A stretch of 64,000 bases of DNA from Frankia sp. R82 (GCF_023716925.1 NZ_JAMQQG010000009.1:1-64000), one strand, 5' to 3'; counted from the first letter of the stretch, positions 25,864-35,621 are shown. Notes: generated by a model not told the origin, from the letters alone. Program-made: numbers and translations.

Positions 25864-25874
25864 CACTCTCTGGA

Positions 25875-27056
25875 TCAGTCGTCGTCGGTGAGGAGGTCCA
25901 GGCGGCCGAGGGCCTGGGGGCCGGCGGCGTGGGCGTGGGTGCGCAGGTCGTGATGGGTGGGTGGGGGGACCTCGAGGGCGGTCGCGATGCGTTCGGCCTG
26001 GTGGAGCAGGCCGGTGCGGGTGATGCCGGGGCGGCGGGTGAGGGCCAGGGCACGGTCGAGGGCGGCGGTGCGGCGGGTGGCGGCGTCCTCGCACCAGAGC
26101 TGGGCCACGTGGTTCTTCGACAGTTCGTACGAGCCGAGGCGGTACAGCTTCAGCGCGGCCTCGCCGAAACCCGACGGTGGCAGGAGGATCCGCCACACTC
26201 CGGTGGACGTCTGCCGGACGGTCCCGGTGCCGCCGGCATAGCTGGCGAGCCAGGCCGTCCACAGGGTGCGCGGGTCGGCGGTGTCCTCGGCGTCGATGCG
26301 CTGGCGGACCGAGTCGACGTGGCGGCAGACCTCGGCGAGAAACGGGTCGCGTTCGTCGGAGACGTTCGTGTAGGCGAACAGTCCGTGCTCGGCGGTTTCG
26401 ATGAAGTAGCAGGGCAGGAATGCCTGGGTGGTGCCGAGTTCCTGGATGGGGCCCAGCGCCGCGGGGACGTTGAACTCGGCCCGGTCGGGGCGGGCGGCAA
26501 GCTGCTCGACGGATGTGGGACGCAGCGGAGTGGGCGTGTAGACCGGATGGAAACGGGTCCGGCCGGGTGCGCGGTCCGCGGGTATCTCGGCGTTGGGCAG
26601 GATAGCGATTTTTCCGTCGTAGTAGGCGCGGGGAAACGGCCAGCCGGTGAACTGTTCGAACATCAGCCGCTGACGGCTTTCCTTCGCCACATAGCGGACG
26701 CCGGCCCGCCACGACTGGCGGCCAAGCGACGTCAGCGCCAGACGTCCGGCCGGGCCGCCGGGTGCGGCGGTGATGTGGCCGATGGTGGTGAGGAAGTCCA
26801 GGCAGCGCTGGACGAGGGCGATGGGCAGGGAGAAGAACGCGGCGATCTCGTCCGCGGAGGTCAGCCGGCCCTCGGCGAGGGCGCGCAGCAGGAAGCGATC
26901 GAGCACCTCGAAAGCCTGTGGATCGTGCACGGACGCGCTGATCTCGATCTGCCACAGCGGCCACAGCACGGGAAACAGCCGCAGTGGGCGCACCCCGGGC
27001 ACGGCGGCGGCGTCCTCCAGGGCCCGGCGGGCCGGGTAGAGCACCGGTGTGGCCAT
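25875..27056 (-). CDS. Unrecognised winged-helix protein, third gene of helicase operon
   Basis: A 393-residue protein not assigned to a named family. Residues about 45-115 look like a winged helix: VLDRFLLRALAEGRLTSADE, then FFSLPIALVQRCLDFLTTIG and a wing with GRLALTSLG. The rest is mixed alpha/beta with motifs such as FPRAYYDGKIAILPN, QAFLPCYFIETAEHG and TGVWRILLPPSGFGEA, and a helical C-terminus. No nuclease or ATPase motif is evident. Its ATG overlaps the stop of the SF1 helicase by 1 bp (TGATG), so it is translationally coupled to it. It may be a sensor, adaptor or DNA-binding subunit of the three-gene system. Confidence 0.7.
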   Translation of the reverse strand: MATPVLYPARRALEDAAAVPGVRPLRLFPVLWPLWQIEISASVHDPQAFEVLDRFLLRALAEGRLTSADEIAAFFSLPIALVQRCLDFLTTIGHITAAPGGPAGRLALTSLGRQSWRAGVRYVAKESRQRLMFEQFTGWPFPRAYYDGKIAILPNAEIPADRAPGRTRFHPVYTPTPLRPTSVEQLAARPDRAEFNVPAALGPIQELGTTQAFLPCYFIETAEHGLFAYTNVSDERDPFLAEVCRHVDSVRQRIDAEDTADPRTLWTAWLASYAGGTGTVRQTSTGVWRILLPPSGFGEAALKLYRLGSYELSKNHVAQLWCEDAATRRTAALDRALALTRRPGITRTGLLHQAERIATALEVPPPTHHDLRTHAHAAGPQALGRLDLLTDDD

Positions 27057-30000
27057 CAGAAGCCTCCGTCCGCACCGGCACCGCCGTCGCCGCGGCCCCG
27101 GCCGTCGCCGTGGCTGCGGCCGTCGCCGTGGCTGCGGCCGTCGCCGTCGGGCAGCAGACGGGCGATCTCGCGCGACGGGCGCAGGTCACCGTAGGCGCGC
27201 AGATGGTCGACGAGGCCGCGGGCCATCGTGGCGAAGGGGGCGTCGGTGGCCGCACACAGCGTCGAGGTGTCGCCGACGAGAACGAGCTGCTGCTTCGCCC
27301 GGGTGATGGCGACGTTGAGCCGGCGCAGTTCGGAGAGGAACCCGACGGCTCCACGGTCGTTGCTGCGGGTGAAACCGTAGACGATCAGGTCGCGTTCGCC
27401 GCCCTGGAACGAGTCGACGGTGCCGATGTTCTCGCCGACCCGCGCCGGATCGCCGAGCCGGCGGGCGAGCGCCGCCTCGATCCGCGCCGCCTGTGCCCGG
27501 TAGGGGACGATCACGGCCCAGTCGGCGAAGTAGCGGGCGGCGTGGGCGACGTGGGCGGCGATCAGCTCGGCCTCCAGCTCGTTGACGTAGCCGCGCTGCT
27601 GCCACGCCTCGGTGGCACGCAGTTCCAGCTCGGCCCGTTCGGCGGCGGGACGGTCCGAGGTGTCGATCATCCCGAGGGGGCTGCGGAAGATCGGGTCGCC
27701 GCCGCCGCCGTCATGGGACGTGCGCAGTTGGCCGTGGTAGAAGGCGCCGGAGACGAACCGGGCGAGCACCTCGGGCATCCGGCGTTGCAGGGTGAGCTCG
27801 ACCCGCTGCTCGTCGCCGACGCGGGGGAACAGCCGCTCGAAGCCGCTGGCACGCAGCAGTTCGCCGATCTCCCGGGCGTCGTCGCCGGCGGCGAGCGTCT
27901 CGGACCAGCGGCGGACGTCCTCGTCCAGGAACGGCGGTAGCTGGTAGTGGTCGCCGACGAGGATCGAACGGCGGGCCCGCACCATCGGGACCAGCATGTT
28001 CGGGGTAGAGATCTGCCCGGCCTCGTCGATGATCGCCACGTCGAAGACGATGTCGGTCAGCAGCGGGCTGCTCGCCGTCCCGACGCAGGTGGCGGCGACG
28101 ACCTGCGCGTAGCGGACGAGTTCGTGGCGCAGTTCGGTCTCGGCGTCGCCGATCCGGGAGCGCCATTCGGCCAGCAGCGTCGCCCGGCCCCGCACCGTCA
28201 CGATCGCCTGTTCCGCCCAGGCGTGCAAGGACGCCCAGCCGGCGAGGTCATCCGGAGCCGGAAGATCATCTGTGTTGGTGCTCGCGAGGAGACCGCCGCC
28301 GGACGTGGGGCCGCCGGACGTGGAGTCGGCGGTGCTGTCGTGTGCGGTGAGCAGGGGGAGCAGGGCGCCGAGGACGACCCGACCGGCCTCGGCCAGGTGG
28401 TGGTGGCATTCGGCGATGGTCGCGGCCAGTTCGTCGCGTTCGGTGGTGAGGGCGGCGCAGTGCGGGTCGGCGGCGGCGAGGGCGGCGGTCTGGGCCCGGA
28501 GCTGCTCGCGGGTCTCGGCGAGGCGGGCGAGGTCGGTGTCGGCGGCGGCGCGGGCGGCCCGTGCCCGGTCGAGGCGGGACCGCAACCGGTTCAGCCGCCA
28601 GCCGCGCCACCACCCCAGCACGCCCACGGTGCCTGTGGTGCCTGTGGTGCTGTGGCCGTCGGCAGCGGTGGTGCCCTGGCGAGCTGCCACGGCGGCGTGC
28701 AGTGCGGCGAGTCGTTCGTCCAGCGCGGGTATCGCGTCGAGGATGCGGTCGGCGTCGGTGGTGGCCCGGCGGCGGGCGGCGGCGAGCTCGGGGGACAGCG
28801 CGAGGACGGCTTCGTCCACCGTGCGTTCGACCGTGGCCAGCCGGGCCCGCGTCTGCTCGGCGAGGGTGCGCTGCTCGGCGAGATGGTCCAGCCACTGGCG
28901 CAGCACCGGTTCGGCGCGGCCGAAGGAGGCCATCAGCTCCGGCAGGCGGGTGTCGGCGAGGACGTCCCGGCGGAACGCCTCGAGCAGGCTGTCGACGGTG
29001 CGGGTCCGGGCGGCAGCCGTCATCGAGGCCTCGCTGCCGATCCGCACGGCGTGCACGTCGGCGGGCAGGCCCGCGAGCACGTTGTCGACGGCCCGGTTGG
29101 TGTGCGAGGTGACCAGGACCGTCTCGCCGCGGGCCACGCATTCCAGGACGATCTCGGTGATGGTCCGGGTCTTGCCGGTGCCCGGCGGGCCGAGGACCAG
29201 CAGCAGGTCCGGCACGGTCAGCGCCCGGCGGAACGCGGTGAGCTGGTTGTCGTCCAGCGGGCCACGGGCGCGCGCCGGCGCGGCCGGCTGGTAGGGCAGG
29301 AACGCGCCGTCGACGAGGTTCGCGAGCAGGTTCGGGTTCGCCGCCAGGCCGTCGGCGAGGGTGTCCACCGCCTGCTGTTGGATCCGGTAGACCCGGTCGC
29401 TCGGGAGCACCCGCAGCGCACCCTGCGCGGGCAGCGCCCGGAAGTCCACGGCCTGCTCGAACCGGACGACGACCTCCCGGCCGTCCACCCGGTCGACCCG
29501 GCCGCGCAGCTCCGGGTGGTCCTCGACCTGCACCTGCGCACCCGCGACGATCCCCTGGGGGCGGGCCAGGTGGAACGCGTAGACGCCGCGGCCGGAGAAC
29601 CGCTGCTCGCGGGCCGCCTCCCGGCGCGCGTACGGCACCGGTGGGGCCAGCTCCTGGCGGGCGACCTCGATGTCCCGGCTCGCCTCGATGACCTGTGCGA
29701 CCAGATCGAGGTAGCGCTGGTGTTGCGGCGCGAGCCGCCCGCCAGGACCGGTCCCCGGCCCGCTCGCGGCGTCCGCTGTCCCTTCCCCGGCGCTGCCCGC
29801 CGACCCGGCCGCGGTCAGCCCCGCCCAGGCCTGGCGCAGCTGCGCCCACTGGGACGACCAGGGCTGGTCGAACGTGCCGCGTCCGCGCGGCAGGTCCTGC
29901 AGACGTTCGAAGATCCGCCATCCGGACGGGCAGGTCAGCACCAGCGCGGCGGCGGTCAGCCGGTCCTCGTCGTGGAACGTCCGGCGGCGGGCATGGCCCA

Positions 30001-30244
30001 GGCGGTATCCGTCCTGGTACTGGGTCGGGTAGAGCGTCGCGACGTACCGGCTGGCGTAGACGATCAGCCGGCCGCGGTCCGGGTCGTTGCGGTCGGGTTC
30101 CAGCCGGGCGGGCAGCATCCCGCGGGCCGACAGCTCGGTGAGTTCCTCGAGGAACCGGGTCGGCTGCCCGTCGAGCGCCTCGATGGCCTTCGCCGTCGGA
30201 ATCACGGCCAGCGGCCAGCGCACCGTGACCGGCAGCGTCGTCAT
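27056..30244 (-). CDS. SF1 helicase of the UPF1/DNA2-like COG1112 type
   Basis: A 1062-residue protein. The N-terminal 350 residues carry an OB/beta-barrel-like part (VEDHPELRGRVDRVDGREV) as in IGHMBP2/UPF1 relatives. Walker A is [12 protein letters not shown] (about residue 353), motif Ia follows in TSHTNRAVDNVL, motif II is DEAGQ in VAIIDEAGQIS, then motif III LVGDHYQLPP and motif VI LNVAITRAKQQLVLVGD; all look intact. A long predicted coiled-coil insertion of about 200 residues lies between motifs Ia and II. The C-terminus has 18-bp repeats (GRSHGDGRSHGDGRG). It is the middle gene of a coupled operon: 4-bp overlap with the nuclease-pseudokinase gene upstream and 1 bp with the winged-helix gene downstream. 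COG1112 helicases occur in Mokosh defence. Confidence 0.83.
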   Translation of the reverse strand: MTTLPVTVRWPLAVIPTAKAIEALDGQPTRFLEELTELSARGMLPARLEPDRNDPDRGRLIVYASRYVATLYPTQYQDGYRLGHARRRTFHDEDRLTAAALVLTCPSGWRIFERLQDLPRGRGTFDQPWSSQWAQLRQAWAGLTAAGSAGSAGEGTADAASGPGTGPGGRLAPQHQRYLDLVAQVIEASRDIEVARQELAPPVPYARREAAREQRFSGRGVYAFHLARPQGIVAGAQVQVEDHPELRGRVDRVDGREVVVRFEQAVDFRALPAQGALRVLPSDRVYRIQQQAVDTLADGLAANPNLLANLVDGAFLPYQPAAPARARGPLDDNQLTAFRRALTVPDLLLVLGPPGTGKTRTITEIVLECVARGETVLVTSHTNRAVDNVLAGLPADVHAVRIGSEASMTAAARTRTVDSLLEAFRRDVLADTRLPELMASFGRAEPVLRQWLDHLAEQRTLAEQTRARLATVERTVDEAVLALSPELAAARRRATTDADRILDAIPALDERLAALHAAVAARQGTTAADGHSTTGTTGTVGVLGWWRGWRLNRLRSRLDRARAARAAADTDLARLAETREQLRAQTAALAAADPHCAALTTERDELAATIAECHHHLAEAGRVVLGALLPLLTAHDSTADSTSGGPTSGGGLLASTNTDDLPAPDDLAGWASLHAWAEQAIVTVRGRATLLAEWRSRIGDAETELRHELVRYAQVVAATCVGTASSPLLTDIVFDVAIIDEAGQISTPNMLVPMVRARRSILVGDHYQLPPFLDEDVRRWSETLAAGDDAREIGELLRASGFERLFPRVGDEQRVELTLQRRMPEVLARFVSGAFYHGQLRTSHDGGGGDPIFRSPLGMIDTSDRPAAERAELELRATEAWQQRGYVNELEAELIAAHVAHAARYFADWAVIVPYRAQAARIEAALARRLGDPARVGENIGTVDSFQGGERDLIVYGFTRSNDRGAVGFLSELRRLNVAITRAKQQLVLVGDTSTLCAATDAPFATMARGLVDHLRAYGDLRPSREIARLLPDGDGRSHGDGRSHGDGRGRGDGGAGADGGF

Positions 30245-31776
30245 GAGTGTCCTGTCTCTGCGGCCGGGTCGTGTTCGCCGAGCGACAGGGGGCGCCGGGC
30301 GGCCCGCAATGCGTCGGCGAGCTCGTCGAGCCGGGGCCAGTGGCGCGGGTCGGCGGCGGCGGCCCGGGAAAGCACCTCGTCGAGCTGTTCCGGACCGCCG
30401 ATCCTGGACGGACGGCTGCCAAGCACGCCGCGCACCAGCGCCGCGACCTGCCGGACGTCGGTGGCCGCCGCGTCCGTTTCCCCGCGTTCCTCCATCCCGC
30501 CTGCGCCGCCCATCCCGCCTGCGCCAGCGGTGCCGTCCGGCGCGAGCCTCGCGCTCATCCCGACCAGGCCCAGGTCACGCAGCATCGGCGTGGTGCGGCC
30601 TCCGCTCGGGCGCTGGCGGGGGCCCCTGCTGCGCGGCTGGTCACGGCCTCCGCGACGGGCATGGGCCCCCTCGGCGGCAGGGAACACGATGTCGTCGGGG
30701 GTCAGTCGGCGGTGGGCCTGTCCGGCGCGGTGCAGCACCGCCAGCGTCTCGCACAGCGCCGCCGCGTCTGCCAGCACCCGCGCCGCGACGATCCGATCCG
30801 GACCAGTCGGGCTCGCCAGAACGGCGGACGCGGCTGCGGCCTCGCCGTGGACCTCACGCCAGGTCCGTCCCACCGGCGCGGACATGACCAGAACCGCATG
30901 GTCGCCGCGATGCCGAGGGGCGATCAGTTCGGGTAGACCCGCGGTGCCGCGCAGCGCCGTGAGCAGCTGGGCCTGGGTCCGTAGGGCGTCGTACCAGCTC
31001 GTGGCGTCCGGCGTGCGGTGGCGGACCCACAGATGGCGCAGGCGCACCAGGCGGTCGCCGGGTTCAAGTTCCCGCGCCGTCACGTCGCGCAGCACCCAGG
31101 ACCTGTCCGGGGCCGTCCACTGCGTGACGGGCTCGTGCAGCAGGTGGACGACACCGCCGACCCGCAGTTCGAGGCCGCCGTGCCAGGGCGTGGCATCCGG
31201 ACTCGCCGCGTCAAGAACGGTCTCGTCGGCCCGGATGCGCAGCGCCGACCCCGACGCCGCCTCGTGCGCGCGTGTCGACGACGAGCCGTAGTAGATCTCG
31301 CGCAGGCCGGAGCACTCCGGCTGGGACAGTAGCGTGCGCAGCCGGGTCTCGTCCCACAGCACGATGGGAACGCCGGTGAGCTGCGTCTGTTCCGCCCGCC
31401 ACCGTTCGAAACGCTGTGTCCGCGGGCCGTCCATGGTCACCGGAATGCACAGCGTCCATTCCTCGATCCGGTACCTCTGTTCCGACGCCGCTGTCCAGGC
31501 CCGGGCGAAGGATTTCCGGATGCTGGCGAGCTGGTCGTCCTTCACGCCGTCGATGAAGTACTTCACCTGCCAGATCCGCCCCTGGTCGGTGAGATCACCG
31601 GTGTAGACGTCGATGCCCCAGTCGCCGGGCGCCGGCTCGATGTTGTGCGCCGGACCCTGCAGCTGATCAACCAGCGACGTGACCATCTGCTCGAAGTCAT
31701 GCCGCCCGCCGGCGTCGTTGGACCGCAGCCGGTGCGCGTGGAAGTTGATGGGCGGCGACCCGACCGGAAGATCCAC
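30241..31776 (-). CDS. Mrr-like nuclease fused to a pseudokinase
   Basis: A 511-residue protein from GTG 31776, with AGGGAG 6 nt upstream. Residues 20-75 form a PD-(D/E)xK core of the Mrr type: APGDWGIDVYTG with the acidic residue D56, then WQVKYF with Q70 and K72. The region to about 165 completes this fold. Residues about 200-500 resemble a protein kinase that has lost catalysis: the HRDLKPxN loop reads HRRLTPDDI (Asp to Arg, Lys to Thr, Asn to Asp), the expected beta3 lysine is not evident, and DFG reads DLG. Glycine-rich spacer repeats (GAGGMGGAGGMEE) lie before the last helices. First gene of the operon with the SF1 helicase (ATGA overlap). Likely role: DNA or RNA cleavage gated by nucleotide or partner binding to the pseudokinase. 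Confidence 0.75.
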   Translation of the reverse strand: MDLPVGSPPINFHAHRLRSNDAGGRHDFEQMVTSLVDQLQGPAHNIEPAPGDWGIDVYTGDLTDQGRIWQVKYFIDGVKDDQLASIRKSFARAWTAASEQRYRIEEWTLCIPVTMDGPRTQRFERWRAEQTQLTGVPIVLWDETRLRTLLSQPECSGLREIYYGSSSTRAHEAASGSALRIRADETVLDAASPDATPWHGGLELRVGGVVHLLHEPVTQWTAPDRSWVLRDVTARELEPGDRLVRLRHLWVRHRTPDATSWYDALRTQAQLLTALRGTAGLPELIAPRHRGDHAVLVMSAPVGRTWREVHGEAAAASAVLASPTGPDRIVAARVLADAAALCETLAVLHRAGQAHRRLTPDDIVFPAAEGAHARRGGRDQPRSRGPRQRPSGGRTTPMLRDLGLVGMSARLAPDGTAGAGGMGGAGGMEERGETDAAATDVRQVAALVRGVLGSRPSRIGGPEQLDEVLSRAAAADPRHWPRLDELADALRAARRPLSLGEHDPAAETGHS

Positions 31777-32184
31777 CCACCGCTCCCTCTGTCGTGTTCG
31801 CTCCGTCCGCCGCCGCACCGGAGACGCCACGCGCCATGATCGGATGGGCACTCTGGTCGCCGGGGTGGCGGAGAATCCGTCGTCCTGCACCGTAGCCGTA
31901 TTCGGTACAGCACTGTGCGAATCTGGCCAGAACATGTCGCTATGGGGACATCTCACCAGGCGACGAGCGGTCGCCTCCGCGCACCGCCCAGCGGCTGTTC
32001 TCCATCCCGCACCCGTCCTGGCCTCGTCCTGATCTCGTCCTGGCCTGGCCCTGGCCTTGTGATCGGCTCGCGAGGTGGCCGACCGGCACCGACAAAACCG
32101 GAAAAGTCCGTGGTGGTCGGGACATCCACATCGGATGATCGGAGAGCGCAACGGCGTGTCTGCGTCGGGTGACGGTCTCGGACG
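31777..32184. promoter_or_regulatory. Divergent promoter region of nuclease-helicase operon and M50 gene
   Basis: This 408-bp gap holds the promoters of two divergent units. It is AT-richer around 31890-31960 and contains an imperfect tandem array of CGTCCTGGCCT/CGTCCTGATCT units at about 32017-32065. No palindromic operator longer than 5 bp per arm was found. Confidence 0.4.
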
Positions 32185-32889
32185 GTGAACGGGGTGGCGA
32201 GGGTGTCGGGCGGGACGTACGCCGCGGTACTGGACGGGACGGCCGCACCGCGGTCCGTCGTGGTGGTGACGGGGTTGCTGGCCCTGCTGGTCGTGCTGGC
32301 CAGCAAGTGGGGGGAGCGGTTCGACGCGGCGGTGCACGAGGGTGGGCACGCGCTGGCCGCCTACCTCACCGGCCGGCAGGTGCTCGCGGTGTGGGTCGAG
32401 GCGAACGGCAGCGGCGCCACCCTGACCCGCGGGCGTCCGCGCGGCGCGGGGCTGTTCGTGACGGTGGCCGCCGGCTACACCGGCCCACCGCTGGTCGGGG
32501 TCTGCTCGGCGGCGTTGCTTGCCGCGGGACGGGTCACCGCGGTGCTCATCCTGGCCGCGTTCGGCCTGGTGACGTTACTGCTGGTCACCGTCAACCGGTT
32601 CGGGCAGGGGCTGCTGGTCGGGGCGCTCGCGTCGCTGGTGGTGGCCGGGCGGTTCAGCCCCGACTGGGTGCAGCTCTGGTACGCCCACTTCCTCGCCTGG
32701 CTGCTGCTGCTGTCCGGGCCGCAGTCCGTGCTGATCCTGCACCGGGCCCGGCGCGGTGGCGCCGGCGGTTCGGACGCCGACCTGCTCGCCGCCCTCACCC
32801 ACATCCCCGCCCTGCTCTGGGTGCTCGGTTTCGCCGCGTTCAGCCTGTGGTGCGCCCTGCGCGGCGCAACCCTGCTCGTCCACGCCTGA
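32185..32889 (+). CDS. M50B-like membrane metallopeptidase
   Basis: A 234-residue membrane protein with five or six hydrophobic segments. The zinc-binding motif HEGGH (AAVHEGGHALAAYLTGR) lies at the end of the second segment, as in M50B peptidases; several actinobacterial homologues are annotated just M50 family. Family members cut proteins within or near the membrane, though the substrate here is unknown. GTG 32185 is the likely start (MNGVARVSGGTYAAV), with nearby GTG codons also possible because no strong ribosome site is present. It precedes ftsH on the same strand with a 319-bp gap, so co-transcription is uncertain. Confidence 0.75.
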   Translation: MNGVARVSGGTYAAVLDGTAAPRSVVVVTGLLALLVVLASKWGERFDAAVHEGGHALAAYLTGRQVLAVWVEANGSGATLTRGRPRGAGLFVTVAAGYTGPPLVGVCSAALLAAGRVTAVLILAAFGLVTLLLVTVNRFGQGLLVGALASLVVAGRFSPDWVQLWYAHFLAWLLLLSGPQSVLILHRARRGGAGGSDADLLAALTHIPALLWVLGFAAFSLWCALRGATLLVHA

Positions 32890-33208
32890 AGGCGCCCTCT
32901 TCTCCTGCACCTGCATCTGGCACCTGGACAGCAGGAAGCGGTCACGCGAGCGGGCTCAGGGTGAACTGCTGTCGATCACGGCAGATGGTCGCCGGACCGG
33001 ACGCGGGAGCGCCAGGAATCGTCGTTCCGCTCTCGGGCGAAGCGCTCACAGCTGTCGGTGCGACGTCCTGAGCGGATCTGACGGCTGTGCTGGTCCGAAC
33101 GTCCCGGCCGCTGGTCCGAACGGCTCTTCCGCGACGGGGCGGGGAAGAGGAGTGTGCTGACGAAAGCCAGTCCGTCAGCCGTCGTCATGCCTCCCCGGGA
33201 GCCACTCA
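32890..33208. other. Intergenic region before ftsH
   Basis: This 319-bp stretch shows no coding signal of its own. It should contain the ftsH promoter. GGGAG about 9 nt before the ATG (33193-33197) is the likely ribosome site. Confidence 0.4.
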
Positions 33209-35137
33209 ATGATCAGTCGGGTTCGTGTGGGCGGAGTGCACCACTCGGCGCCGGCCAAGTCCGGGCCGCCGCATGATCCGCCGCCGAAGCCCGTGCCGCC
33301 GCCGCCGCCCGCCTGGCGGCGCTGGCTGCTGCCCGTCGGCCTGCTCATCACCCTGGTCCTCCTGTTCGGCCGTGGGCTGTTCGTCGCTGCTCCGTCGACC
33401 TCGCTGAGTTACACCGACTTCGTCACCCGGGTGACCGCCGGCCAGGTGCGGGCCGTGACGCTGGATGACAAGGGCGGCGTCGACGGGACCCTTACCGACG
33501 GGAAGAAGTTCACCAGCCGGATTCCCACCGTCCTGGACAATCCGACGCTGGTGGGGCAGCTACAGGCGAAGCGGGTGCAGGTCAAGGCGAAGCAGACCGG
33601 GAGCTCGCTGCTCTCGGTCCTGTTCAGCTTCCTGCCGCTGCTGTTGCTGCTCGGGTTCTTCGTCTGGACCGGCCGGCAGGCGCAGCGTCAGCTCGCCGGC
33701 GGCATCGGCGGGATCGGCCGCTCCAAGGCGAAGATCAACGATGTGGAGCGGCCGACGACCCGGCTGGCCGACGTCGCCGGGTACGAGGGAGCCAAGCAGG
33801 AGATCGGCGAGGTCGTCGACTTCCTGCGCCACCCCGACCGGTACGCCAGGGCCGGCGCGGTCGGTCCGCGCGGGGTTCTGATGGTCGGGCCGCCGGGCAC
33901 GGGCAAGACGTTGCTCGCCCGGGCGATCGCCGGCGAGGCCGACGTGCCGTTCCTGTCGATCACCGGATCGGCGTTCGTCGAGATGTTCGTCGGGGTGGGC
34001 GCCGCCCGGGTGCGCGACCTGTTCGCCGAGGCCCGCAGGCGGGCCCCGTCGATCGTGTTCATCGACGAGATCGACGCGATCGGCGGCCGGCGCGGCGCCG
34101 GCCGGCTCGTCGGTGCCAACGACGAACGCGAACAGACGCTCAACCAGATGCTGGCCGAGATGGACGGCTTCGACACCGGCAGCGGAGTCGTGGTGCTGGC
34201 CGCGACGAACCGGCCGGAAACGCTCGACCCGGCGCTGCTGCGGCCGGGCCGGTTCGACCGGCAGGTGACCATTCCGCTGCCGAACCAGGGCGAACGGGCG
34301 GCGATCCTGGCCGTGCACGCCCGCGGTATCCAGCTCGCCGCCGACGTCGACCTGACCGTCGTCGCCCGCGGGACACCTGGCTTCTCCGGAGCCGACCTGG
34401 CCAATCTGGTCAACGAGGCAGCGATCAACGCGGTTCGTGCCGACCGGGAGATCGTCACCGCGGCCGACTTCGACACGGCCCGCGATCGGCTGCTGCTCGG
34501 CCGCCGCGACGCCTCCAACGCCCTGCTGCCCGACGAACGCCACTCGGTCGCGGTGCACGAGTCCGGTCACGCGCTGGTCGCGGCCCTGTCCGAGCATGCG
34601 GACCCGGTCGCCAAGGTGACCATCCTGCCGGCCGGTATGGCGCTCGGGGTCACCGAACAGCTCCCCGAGGCCGAACGGCACCTCTACAGCGAGGTCTACC
34701 TGCTCGACTCACTCACCGTCCGGCTCGGTGGCCGCGCCGCCGAACTGGTCGTCTTCGGCCACGGCTCGACCGGCGCCACCAACGACCTGGCCGGCGCCAC
34801 CGCGCTCGCCACCCGGATGGTGCGCGAGTTCGGGCTGTCCGCGGCGGTCGGGCCGGTCAGCTACTCGACCGGCGAGGCACAGTTCCTCGACGGCGAGGAC
34901 ATCATCGGCCGGCCCTACTCCGAGCAGACCCAGCAGCTGGTCGACAGCGAGGTCGCCCGGCTGCTGCGCGATGCCGAGCACCGTGCCGTCGATCTCCTGA
35001 CGACCCATCGCGGCCTGTTGGACCGGCTCACGGCCGAGCTTCTCGACCACGAGACCATCGATGGGTCCGTCGTCCAGCGGCTGGTCCGGGGCCCAGCGTC
35101 GAACGTCCGGGTCGGCGAGCCCGCCCCGCTCGGCTGA
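33209..35137 (+). CDS. ftsH: ATP-dependent zinc metalloprotease FtsH
   Basis: A 642-residue FtsH. A Pro-rich cytoplasmic N-terminus ([13 protein letters not shown]) is followed by one membrane segment ([15 protein letters not shown]), an extracytoplasmic domain, and a second segment ([18 protein letters not shown]). The AAA+ domain has Walker A GPPGTGKT, Walker [11 protein letters not shown], pore loop MFVGVG and arginine fingers in RPGRFDR. The zinc site is HESGH, with the third ligand in TNDLAGAT. All motifs are intact. FtsH degrades damaged or unassembled membrane proteins and some regulators. Actinobacteria often carry more than one copy; which copy this is cannot be told here. Confidence 0.95.
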   Translation: MISRVRVGGVHHSAPAKSGPPHDPPPKPVPPPPPAWRRWLLPVGLLITLVLLFGRGLFVAAPSTSLSYTDFVTRVTAGQVRAVTLDDKGGVDGTLTDGKKFTSRIPTVLDNPTLVGQLQAKRVQVKAKQTGSSLLSVLFSFLPLLLLLGFFVWTGRQAQRQLAGGIGGIGRSKAKINDVERPTTRLADVAGYEGAKQEIGEVVDFLRHPDRYARAGAVGPRGVLMVGPPGTGKTLLARAIAGEADVPFLSITGSAFVEMFVGVGAARVRDLFAEARRRAPSIVFIDEIDAIGGRRGAGRLVGANDEREQTLNQMLAEMDGFDTGSGVVVLAATNRPETLDPALLRPGRFDRQVTIPLPNQGERAAILAVHARGIQLAADVDLTVVARGTPGFSGADLANLVNEAAINAVRADREIVTAADFDTARDRLLLGRRDASNALLPDERHSVAVHESGHALVAALSEHADPVAKVTILPAGMALGVTEQLPEAERHLYSEVYLLDSLTVRLGGRAAELVVFGHGSTGATNDLAGATALATRMVREFGLSAAVGPVSYSTGEAQFLDGEDIIGRPYSEQTQQLVDSEVARLLRDAEHRAVDLLTTHRGLLDRLTAELLDHETIDGSVVQRLVRGPASNVRVGEPAPLG

Positions 35138-35564
35138 CCCCTCGGTTGCGGCCGGTTCAGCCCCGGCCGGGTCCAGCTCTGGTGCGCCTTCTTCTGCTTC
35201 ATGGTCGGGTCCGGCCCGAGCCCGGTGTCGGGGCACCCCGACGAACTGACTCCGACCGAGACGGCCGAGGCAATCAGGTCCACAGCGGTCGCGGTCTGCT
35301 CGGCTGGTGCGCTGTCCGCGAATGTTCACGGGCAGCGCGCTGGTAGCTGTCTGGGCTGGGGCTGGGGCTGGGGCTGGGGCTGGTCGGGGCTGGGGCTGGC
35401 TGGTCGGGCTGTCGCTGGCTGGCGTCCACTGCCGTCCGTCGGCACTCTCCGGTGTTGTCCGGACACCATCCGAGGTCGCTCCGCTCCGCGGGGCTGGTTG
35501 CGACGGCCGACCTCGCCGCCGTCACGGGCCGTCGTCGGCGTCGGCGGGCCTGGCGGGGCGGATG
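35138..35564. other. Non-coding region with G-rich hexamer array
   Basis: Downstream of ftsH there is no convincing gene. At 35351-35402 the plus strand carries tandem GGGGCT hexamers with one TCGGGG interruption, which could form a G-quadruplex or promote slippage. The rest is ordinary high-G+C sequence. Confidence 0.5.
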
Positions 35565-35621
35565 GGTCCTTCTGTAGGGATGAAACGGACAAAATTTCGG
35601 TTTGACCCCTATAGAAGGACC
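35565..35621. repeat. 57-bp dispersed palindromic element, copy 1
   Basis: The left arm GGTCCTTCTGTAGGG (35565-35579) pairs with CCCTATAGAAGGACC (35607-35621): 14 Watson-Crick pairs and one G-T pair across a 27-nt loop containing CGGACAAAATT. A second copy of the same length is at 42108-42164. Both lie outside genes and are followed by ACG. It may be a MITE/REP-like element or encode a structured RNA. Confidence 0.75.

Noticed and set aside
25821-27194. Plus-strand 457-codon frame opposite the winged-helix gene
   Set aside because: Antisense shadow; no domain and biased amino-acid composition.
27947-31291. Long plus-strand open frame (over 1,100 codons) opposite the SF1 helicase
   Set aside because: It is the antisense shadow of the helicase and nuclease-pseudokinase genes. 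The product is Gly/Arg-rich without domains, whereas the minus strand has complete helicase motifs.
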